Of a DNA stretch of 64,000 bases, positions 44,201 to 54,700 are shown one piece after another. The position numbers and the translations under genes were made by a program. The DNA comes from Watersipora subatra (taxonomy: Eukaryota; Bryozoa; Gymnolaemata; Cheilostomatida; Watersiporidae). The stretch is from NCBI RefSeq assembly GCF_963576615.1, contig NC_088717.1, forward strand, positions 28,933,213-28,997,212. The letters are read 5' to 3'. Under the pieces are notes generated by a model that ran no database searches, had not been told where the DNA came from, and was given only the letters and a program-made list of their open reading frames with translations. Every line of letters begins with the position of its first letter. Position 1 is the first letter of the stretch.

Positions 44201-47200
44201 GAGGCTGCTGATTTGGTTGCCTACGGGTTGGCAGATTTGTACTGCCGTGAGATCGGTGACAGCATTCTGCTGTGGGCGTGTATCACCGTGGTGGTGAAGG
44301 CTGGTGGCAAAGGGGAGGTTGGTGTGTCATTGTAGCAGCTTGGTGCTGTGCAGAAATATCCTCGTTATATTGCTAACAGTAACTACCAGAATTATGATGT
44401 AAGTTACTGCAGTTTTTATGCAGTCATGTCGAAGGCTCAATTCGCCCTAGTGATTGCCTCCAAACGCTGGTATTTTCCCGGCCGTAAGCGCACCGTAGCC
44501 AAAGGGTTAAGAACATGCATTAGATATATATAAAGCTGGTAATGTCTGTAGATACCAACACTATACTATTTAAAGATATCAGAATAGTATTCTCATGCTC
44601 TAGATTGGTGAACACAGTAAATAATTTTTATGTAATAACATGATACAAATATAAAACTTGTTAGCCTGTATGTGGCTTACATCTTCAACCTACCTGCTTC
44701 AATAGAGAGCTTGATATCCGCCAATGCTCGACCATCTTCCTAACATAAATACAGACAACTGGTTAAAAACAAAATTCAATGCAAAAATATTAAAAAGTTG
44801 TTAGTTCAGGTTAAGAAAATTAAACTAAATAAGTGAGGAAGTATTTTAACATATATTTGCAAGATATACAGATGTGCTAAATCTGCTGGGAATAATTATT
44901 GTTTCACATACCTTTATACGTGCCAATAATTCTTTTCGGTATGTGGAAGGATTTAAAGACATATCACCATATTTTCTATTTTCTAGATCAAACGATTCAA
45001 CATATCGTTGCGCATGCTGAAAATAATAATAACATTATAGAAAATAGAGATTCTTAGAATTATTCTTTAATAAGTTTACAACAACAAAAAATGTGCCGAA
45101 TATCTAGAAAGTACAAGATTATTGCATAACCCCCTACAAGGAATCACACTAATTTTGCTGAAAAAACATTGTGGTTAACAGTGAAAATTGACAGAATAGG
45201 ACTAGGTTCCTTAGTAATAGTTAATGTGTAGATAAATAATCCAACCAGATGTTTCCTACTGATAATTGTTGAAGTTTTGAGACCTCTACGAGTGAGAGTG
45301 TCACTCACCTTGATAACATACAGTCCACAGCTTACACAATCCTTCTGTTGCATAGCCGCCATCTCACTATCTGTCACAGCATAATCAGCAAACCTCTCAT
45401 CAACAAAAACAAGCTTCCTGCAAATATTGTTGCTAACAGTGAGTTCTTAGATTAAACCATTTATGCTAGAATGCAAAGGCAATAACTGCTGCTTTTTGTA
45501 AGATTTACCGACAAACCTAGTGAAGTATTTCATGCTCACCTTTTTCCAATGGTCTGTTGTCCTTTGTGAGAAAGAGAGTCCATTAAATGAATTTTCCTAA
45601 GTTTCCTATCTACCAGCTGCAAACAGAGTACCATATACAACTTGTATATAAAGTAGAGCTGCACAACGATTATAAAAATTGATCGTGATTAATAACTTGT
45701 CTGAACCAGTTAATCTTCGATTAATCTTAGAATTAATCTAGCAAAAACCTGCATTCTCAAAAAAATAAGACAGCTACATATAGAATAACTATATTTTAAA
45801 CAATTGTTAGCAGTAGTACATGTTATGTACAATGTACATAATTTACAATGTAATAATTATTATGAGTATGAAAACTGTCTATGAAAGTCTATAATTAAGT
45901 CAGCCAAGAGTTGAGGCAGCACAGTTTATTCACATTATCTGAATAAAAAGATGCCCACGTCCTACATACAATATTGCCAGCTTTAGAGAATAGCGGCTCA
46001 CAGGGGAAAGTAGTGCCAGTAGTCAGTAGTATTAGTTATTGTCTGCGACAGCTGGTGATGAATTCCGCGCGGTAGGATGAGAATTAGTTAAAATATATCT
46101 TAATGATGATGTGCTGTGGTGGTAAGCAAATTCTTTCTGGCATATACTGCACACCGCTTTCTTGTTTACGCTTCCAACAACTTACAGAAATGCGCTATCT
46201 AGGGTGGAAGACATTTTTCTGCTTTCATGTTCCAATAAAGTGTCAATCTTATATTACTAATATTCTGAAGCTGAAATATGATTGTGATTCTTTTGAAAAA
46301 TGAAAATGCATGTATAATTTACTTTAAAAAGTTTTTAAAAATAAACAAAAACAAACTGTAAGATAGTAAATAATACTGAAATCACTTTTGTTGCTATTAC
46401 CTAGAAAAATGTTCAAACATCTAACAGCATGGCCGCTTACGGCTAGATCAGCACGGCGCTTGTGCATTGTATTGCATAAACAAGTTTAATGTTAGCGGCT
46501 CACTGTGTTTTCATAATCAGTGCAAAATAATTGTGGTTTAATTTATTGGTTAGCAAGTGTTGCATGTCATAATATTTATTTGCTAGTAAATTAAATGGTA
46601 GTAACCCGCTACGTTAGTATTCCTGACGTATGGTAAGGAAAGGAAAGGAAACACATCAAGATCATGACCTCGGTTGCATTTTAATTGAAGATTAATTGAC
46701 CCAACTCAGTTAATCGTTTATTTGTATTGGTCACGTTTATCGTTTAATTAACGCGATCATTGTGCAGCTCTAATATAAAGCTATGCAAGCTAATGCAAGT
46801 TGCATGTTATAGATACATGCAGAGCAAGTATTCCTGTGCCTACAAAACAATTATCTTAATCAAGTTACACGCTATATAAAAGATGTGCTGTTTTAAATTT
46901 TTAAAACAATTATAATAACTATGCACAGCCATGCAACACTAATTGTTCTCAAAATTAATATCTTGACATAGTCTTTTAGTATAAAAGTGCAGCATAAGAA
47001 TACTAACCATTACGGAGTAGTGACTTCGCTCAGAATCATGTGTTGATACTATAACAATGTCAACAGGCTAGTCTAATGCATTAGTGAGACTATCATGGAT
47101 TAGTAGAGCATGAAACTGAAAATAAACATTTGATAAAGATAAAAAAAAGTTAACGAATATTACAATATGGCAAGATCTTTTCTGCTTCGTCAAGCGTTGC

Positions 47201-50200
47201 ATATTAAGTTTATAAAATATATATTTTGTTGATGTGAGTTAGTAGTCACGTGGTGCCCGACGGTAGCTCGGAAGGGTTCATGGGCATGCGCCACCGAACG
47301 AGCAAAAAATGGCCATGTTGTTATTGGGAATCCGAGCTCCGTTTGCGTAGATTGTGACTCTGTGCTCGTCGTGTGTTGAGTCATACTAGAAAGGATTAAT
47401 AAGAGTCTGTTTGAGTTTTGGTGACTCGTGAGTAAATCAAACCTACTGGTTTAGTCTGGCACTACGGTGTTTTCTGGTAAAACGTACAGGTGGAGTAAGG
47501 GTGACATAAGGGGGGGTTTTGGAGTGTCCCGGCTGGCAGTCTGGTACTGCGTAATCTTTGCTTAGTAGCTTACAAGCTATTTTGGCTTATATATTGTATT
47601 TTTTGCCTTTTTGTTAAGTGGTGCCACTCAGCTGGGCTGAGGTGAGCACGAGCGGGCCATGAGTGAGCCCAGGAGCAGCCAAAAGGCTGAGCAATCTACC
47701 AACGGCGGAGGTGGTCAGCCGACCGAGGGCGCCGCGAGCGCTGGAACGGTGCCGCTGGTTCTAGATGCCGCTTTTTAGCGAATCTGATGAACCAGGCACG
47801 AGGGCCTATTCTAGAAAGGCTGAGCCGGCAGATGCAGCCATTTACCGGTGATGGTGTGGTTGAGGTAACCACATGGCTCTCGCAGTACGAGCGACTGTGA
47901 GTTGGAGCACATTGCTTCATGCACGCTGATTGCGTACATGCTCACTGGCACTGCTGCCAGAGTGCATGGACGCATGAGGGTAGCGAGGCATCCCGGTGGG
48001 ATGTCCTGAAGGCAGTGCTGACTGCCGAGTATGCCATGGCGTCCAGGCATGGCATCGCTTTGTCAGCTGTCGACTCAAATCCGGGGAGACAGTTGACGTG
48101 TACCTGGACCGTTTGGAGCGGCTTGGCGGTAGACTGGGGGTGGTGCTGGAAGACATGGTGCTTAGAACCAAGTTCTATGAAGGGCTGCCCGAGTCAGTCT
48201 ACGAGTGAGCAGTTACGCACGATCAGGCGTATACTGCTGATTTTGGTTCGGTGCTGAACCGAGTGAGGGGAAAGTTGGTTTCCCGGGGAGCTATTGAGGG
48301 TCACCCCTCAACAATTAGCTCAGCGGCCAATTCTGGTAACCGGCCAGCGACTGCTTCTGGCAAGCAGTTTGAGGCTGCTTCTAGCAAGCAGCCGCAAAGC
48401 AAATATAGTTGCTTTCGATGTGGGAGTCCACACCGGGTGAAGGACTGCCCACGTATTAAGCGGACTTCGTCTGGTACGGGGCGAAAAAGACCTCTTCTGG
48501 CAAGAGGATCGGGTGTTTCCGGTGCTGTGGCATGGAGCACTTTGTACGGGACTGTCCTGTACGGCCACCGCCTGGGGTGGCGGCAGGGCTCACAGAGGAT
48601 GAGCCGGGTTTTCATCAGGAGGATGCAACTCGGGGCGCCGCATCCTCTCATATGGACACCGTGTAAGCCAGGCTTACGAGGGGTCCCATAACATCAGGGG
48701 GACCCGAGGTGGCGTTGGCGTAACAGGGGGAGGCTGGAGGTCACATGCAAGCAGTAAGAATGTACTGCGGGACAGTCCTTGGCTGTCCGGGGCGACTGGC
48801 GCGCCTACGACGAGCAGTCGTATGCCGGTCGTTTGAGCAATTCTGAATGGTCGCGGTTTTCAGTGTCTGGTTGACACTGGAAGCGAGAGGACGCTGGTAA
48901 GTCAGCAGGTGTTGACAGGCTCAACCCGACTTAGGCCGAGCCACCCGCTGTTGACAGCGGATGGTAAGGCGACTCATGTGAAGGGTCAGTGTCGGGTGGT
49001 CGTCGGTGTACAGGGACACTGTTTCGGCGTTACGGCACTTGTTATGTACAAGTTGTGCAATCTTGGGGTTGACTGCTTGCGAATCTCCGAAAGGATTGCA
49101 GACCCGGGTCGCGGAGTACAAGTGTACTCGGGCACCTAACTTGCATGAGCGGTACTGTGCTGAGATTGAGAGCTGTATCTCAAAAGGTTGGTTGAAAAGG
49201 TGGAGGCGGCCCATTGAGGGTATTATCCCCCTTTTGGCTGTGTTTCAACCAACGATGGACAAAGTGCGATCAGTCATGGACTACCGTGAACTGAACGCGT
49301 ATGTCAAGAGTCACACGGGAAGTGACGCGGTCGCTGTGTGCGGCGAGAAAATCTGGAAGTGGAGACAGTTGCATGGCGAACTTGGGGTAGTCGACCTCAA
49401 GTCCGCGTACCTACAGATCCATGTTTCGAAGGACCTGTGGAAATACCAGGTCGTAAAGTATAAGGGGGTCCCTTATGCGCTGACATGTTTAGGCTTTGGG
49501 CTTTCGTGTGCACCTAGGATCATGACCAAAATCCTAGGCAAGGTTCTCTCGCTCGACAAGCGGGTCGGACAAGGGACTGACCACTATATCGGCGATATAG
49601 TAGTGCAGGAGTCTGTGTTTGGCGTGAAGGAGCTGAGGAAGCACCTTGCTAAGTATGGACTGGCGAAGAAAGAGCTGGAGGGCCTTGACTGAGGTCAGTT
49701 GTTGGGCCGGGTTGTCGGTTGTTCCCTTCAGACTGCCTCACTCTGAAGGGAAATACTTGTGGACATTTGCAAATGTCGAGGGGAACTGCACTCTCCGAAA
49801 TACATCATAAGCCAGCTGGGCTGATTAAAGCCTAGTTTCCATATGCCAGCGCAAGGCGCGCAACAAGGCGCACGGCGTCGTGCGTAGGCCAGTTGTGATA
49901 TGGAAACGTCAACGCACGACGATCGCGCGATGTGCCCACGCTGATCGCAAGGATCCAACGGAATGGATCCTTGCGATGGGTGCGTGCGATGAGATATCCC
50001 GCAATACACCGCGCGACCTTTTCAACTTATCCCATAATGCAAACGGTGGAGTGTTATTGGTTACGAGAAATCAGCATGGCGGAATACGCAGCAGTAAAAA
50101 TGGAGAAGGAAAGCGTAGACATTGGAGAAAAAAGCGGGGCAGTAATTAATACATCTGAACCGCTCTCAATAATTCGAGAATATCCGGCTATATACGATAA

Positions 50201-51698
50201 AGCTAGCCAGTGCTTTCGAAACCCAAGACTAAAATTAAATGCGTGGAACAAAGTGGCAGAGAGAATGAAATTATCGGTGGCAATGTGCCAGAAGTGCTGT
50301 CGTTCGTTCCGAACGAGGATTGGAAAGTGAGACCAAGAAAATTATTAAAATTTCGTAGTGAAAGATGATGACATGAACTCTGATATGTTTACACTAGCAC
50401 AGGGTATGCTGGGTGATTACTAGGAATTGTTGACAACAATATCGATGCGAAAAAAGCGTGATAATGATTCAAAATAATTATTTTCATTTTCACTTGTGTA
50501 TATGTATTTTTATTTGGTAATACTAATAATAAATAAGGCGTTCACGTACGGTAGGGAAGTGTATAAGCTAAGTGTGTTAGTGAATGTAGTAAAATAAAAG
50601 TATATGTATTTGAAGTATGGTTGTGGTAACTTGTTACTATTTTCTTTTCTATAGATATGTCGGAGCAAGAGCAGGGCCTTCTGGGTCTGAACTAAAAGAT
50701 ATATGTGAAGATTCTGAGTATGAGCAATATCGATGGCTCTTCACACACATTAAACAAAGACGAGTTGTGACATCTTCAGCACAATCTGAGTCACCTGCTC
50801 CATCACCTATTCTATCCCCTCACCCATCCTCCACTTCATCACCTGTTCCATCATCTACTCCATCACCTGTTCAAATCATCAGCTCCATCACCTGTTCCGT
50901 CATCTGGTCCAGTTGCTAAACCTAAAGATACCTTTACTAGAAAACAACCATGGTCAAAGGGTAGCAAGTTGGAGAGTGAGGCAGATGAGGTAGTCCATAT
51001 TGAAATATCTGTTACTGCTAAATTGTACTCATTAATCTATGTTTCTTATTTATTTTATATGTTTATTATTTGTTTATGTTTCTTATGTATTATTTGAGGT
51101 TCATTGTTGTAGATTGATAAACAAATCCTGAAGGCTCTTGAAAAACCAGATGATGAGGAAGATGAGGATAAATTGTTTGCTATGAGCATTGTGCCAAAGC
51201 TTCGACGTCTCAAAGGACGAGTGAAAAGCTGTGCACAACTCGACACCCTGAGAATTTTGGATGACGCTGAGTGGTCGGAGCCTACGTACCAACAGCAAGA
51301 GCAGCAGCAGTGGAGTAGAGAAACCAGCCAGTTCATTCAAATGCTTTAGAAGCATATATATAATATTAGAGCTTCTATATAATGCTTATGTGTGATAATA
51401 TACATATGTATATATATACATATAAATTATTTAAAAGCAATACTCATCTCTTTTTCTCAGTTACTGACAGTTTCATGACTTTCTCATTCATCAGGCTGTG
51501 TTGAAACATTTGCTCATTCAACATGCTCATTCAACACAGCCTGATGAATGAGAAAGTCATGAAACTGACAGTAGCTGAGAAAAAGAGATAAGTATTGCTT
51601 TTAAATAATTTATTAGTATATAGCTGCTCCAATATATTGTTGAGCACTCTAATTTTAGTAATACTAGTTTATAATTCTTAGGAATTTATAGTTTATGC

Positions 51699-51752
<54 letters not shown>

Positions 51753-54700
51753 ATGTACATATAACTATATATATAAATATATGTACATATATATATGTAC
51801 ATATAAATATATATATGTACATATACATATACACACACACACATATATAAATATGTATATACATCCTAATAGAGTTAGTCTGAGTGTGGTGACTTTGTGT
51901 ATTGTGATGAATTCATTGTGGTGTATTGTTTCAACTTGTTTTACATCATAATATAGTGTCACACGATAGTTCAGAAACATATAGAATAAAAAATAACTTT
52001 ACACGCAGATTGAATTAAGTGAACAAGAAATATGAACTCATTGCACAGTATCACCATGTTGCCGCTTCCCAGTGCTTGTGACAAGCTGTACTTGCCATGG
52101 AAGTGCTGCTTCTGGCGAGTTGACATATCTTGTGAGGCATTCCCTGATCTCCTTTGCAGTATATGTATGGTTGAGGGGTCATGGTCTGAGTCTGCCTAAG
52201 GCACCACCACCCTCTGTTACTCCTTTTCTCCAATCGCCTTCGATCAAGTCGCCCGTATTGCTGTAGCTATCAATGAAACCTGTTGGCTTGTAGCTAGCAT
52301 TATCGGTGAGCATCAGGTAGTTATGGAGGCAAACACAAGCCTGGACAATCAGGTCTACTAAATCCAATTTTGCACGAAATGGCCGAGATTTGTCGATTGT
52401 AGTCTGTTAGGCCGCAGTGAAATACATAAATATAAAATACAAATACATCAAAGGCATCATGTTCCAGCTTACTAGTTGCAAGGTATCGAAGTTTAATTGC
52501 TAAGTGTTCCTCGTGGGAGATAGCTTCACGACTCTGGCAGAATCTTGCTTTCATATATGGTGAGACACAGCTGAGCAGGTGGTCAAATCGCTCAGGTGTC
52601 ATCCTCATATATCTTCAAATTGAGCAACGATGATAAGCAACAATGAGCACATCGCAGATTTTTAACTGATACTAGAGTATGTATGTACGTCAGCATTGAT
52701 AATGTGATTATTACCATTATTATTATTACGTGCGTGTATGAAAAAGAAGAAAACACACACGTACTGACTGACGCACGCAACTCACCTGAAAAAGGTTTCC
52801 CGATCTCCTTCCCTCAACTCTTTAAAAAGAGTATGGTACTGGCCAAGCTGTTTCCTTTTTTTGAGTGAACCACGTATTCAAAATGCATGTTTCCTGGGCA
52901 TTCTTCTGAGTGCGTTGATTTTACGGCACATCATTCTCCTGAGGTACAGCAAAAGTAGAAGCCTTCGCCTGCGTGTCGCCATGATGTTTATATCGCGAAG
53001 AATTCTGTCTCCCATACGAAAGAGTAAATCGGAAATGACGAAAGCGAAAACGTTTAGCTGGAAAACCCCACATTTTCCTAAAAGCATGACGCCTACGCGG
53101 GCGCTATGAAACACTGCATCGCACCTGACGCAATGCATTGCGCACAATCATCACGCCGCGCACGATCATTGCGCTGTCATATGGAAACCAGGCTTAAGAG
53201 AGAGCTTTTCTCGTTTTGTGGCTGATTTGTCGGTCATTACTCAGTGGCTAGGTGGTTGCGGCCCTATTGCAGCTTCTTGAAGCCGCTGGAATGCAACGGA
53301 GCCTGGGATGCCCCTGTTGAAAAGGAGGTCAGCTCGCTGGTTAGTGAGCTTTACACGAGAGTATGTCAGGAGGACCCTGTTAGGGGTCCGTGGCACGTAA
53401 GACCGAACGGTCCGGTCATTGTGTGGACAGATGCAAGCTCTCTGAGTCTCGGTGTGGCAGTTGAGGTTGATGGCAGCATTGTGAAGATGCGTCGTGACTG
53501 AGGAAGGAGTCAGACCATTCACACATCAATGTTGCCAAGCTGGAAGCTGTGGGACGAGGTGTTAACCTGGCTATCGCGTGGGGGTTCAAAACTTTCACCT
53601 TGGCGGATGACTCTCTCACAGTTGTCAATTGGATGTCAAATACAATTGACGGGCGCAATCGTGTTTGCAAGAAAGGTGCTGCAGAGATGCTGATGAAGTG
53701 TCGGCTGGGGGTGATCCGGGACACGATCACCGAGTACGACTTATCGGTCACTATGCGTCTTGTACCTAATGTGGAGAACAAGGCGGATAGAATGACTAGG
53801 TGCCCAAGAAGTAGCTTGAGCATCGAGGAATGAGTGGAGGCGAGGCCAAGAGCATGGCTGCTGCCATCTTCACCGGCAAGAGCCTCGGGGATGCTGTGTG
53901 AGCAGCTCATTTGCCTCATTATCTGGGTGTCGAAAGAACACTGTACCTTGCTCAGCAAGTACACAGTGACTTGACACGGGAGCAGGTCAAACGCGAGCTG
54001 GCTGGCTGTGAGGCCTGTCAGCGCGTTGACCTGGCTCCGAGAGGTCAGAACCTCGTAGAAACAGGCAGCTTGGATGTCGAGGGGAACTGGTGCCGGGTGG
54101 CCATAGACGTGACTCACTATGGCGGCCATGTGTTCCTGTCCATGGTTGATTGCAGGCCGTCACGTTTCGCTATCTGGCGCCGCTTGCCAAGTGAAACGGC
54201 AGCGCACATCGTGGCTCAGTTATGCACGGTCGTAATTGAGCGAGGGCTGTGTGACGAATTGTTAATGGACCATTCAATGGCGTTTAGGTCAGCAACTGTT
54301 GCGCAGTTTGCTGACGAGTGGGGGATTTCTCTGAGATTTTGTGCCGCTTAGGCTCCGAGTGGCAACGGAATCGTCGAGAGGAATCACCGGACAATCAAGA
54401 GGATTGCCGAGAGAGGAAGAATTAGCCCCGAGGAGGCGACGTTTTGGTATAACGTCACGCCTCGGAGTACAGATGGGGTACAGAGAAGGGTACAGATGGG
54501 GGTTTGGTACCCTCGAATAATCTGTATCGATATTCATGGCGAGTGCCTTTTGACGTCAATCTACGCGTGTTAGATGAGGTCAGTCAAGACAAATTTGCTG
54601 TCGGCGATGAGATGTGGGTAAAACCTTCGACTCCATTGTGCACTAAGCAGTGGGCACCGGGAGTGATAACCGGAGTCGTTTCCAAGCACAACATGTGCGT

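Larger units (their letters stand above)
38276..44506 (+). mobile_element. Degraded piggyBac element with TTAA ends
   Basis: Ends ccctttg (after TTAA 38272-38275) and caaaggg (before TTAA 44507-44510) give the TTAA duplication and CCCTTTG-type termini of piggyBac. Inside, the plus strand has a short acidic N-terminal frame at 38,529 and a remnant [14 protein letters not shown] at about 43,219. The latter matches the conserved piggyBac block around a catalytic Asp. The rest is lost or scrambled: 43,250-43,560 and 43,660-43,915 are partial direct repeats, and 43,930-44,340 is a GC-richer unrecognised block. A 4.0-kb LTR element sits inside. The whole occupies nearly all of the C48 gene's last intron. 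Confidence 0.8.
49829..53194. mobile_element. PIF/Harbinger DNA transposon, defective, with 3-bp TAA duplication
   Basis: Inverted ends agcctagtttccatatg and catatggaaaccaggct, flanked by TAA (49826-49828 and 53195-53197), as expected for PIF/Harbinger. It carries the two standard genes in convergent orientation: a plus-strand MADF/BESS DNA-binding protein and a minus-strand HARBI1-like transposase. The transposase lacks its DDE core. It sits inside the RNase H region of LTR element 2, whose reading frame is continuous across the empty site. Confidence 0.9.

Noticed and set aside
47696-48691. Antisense and overlapping frames of 60-146 codons
   Set aside because: They are GC-rich shadows of the decayed gag of LTR element 2.
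51535-51575. Hammerhead-ribozyme-like core (ctgatga, a 4-bp stem, gaaac)
   Set aside because: It lies inside one arm of the long hairpin, and no proper stem III/NUH cleavage site or stem I partner could be placed, so it is probably coincidence.
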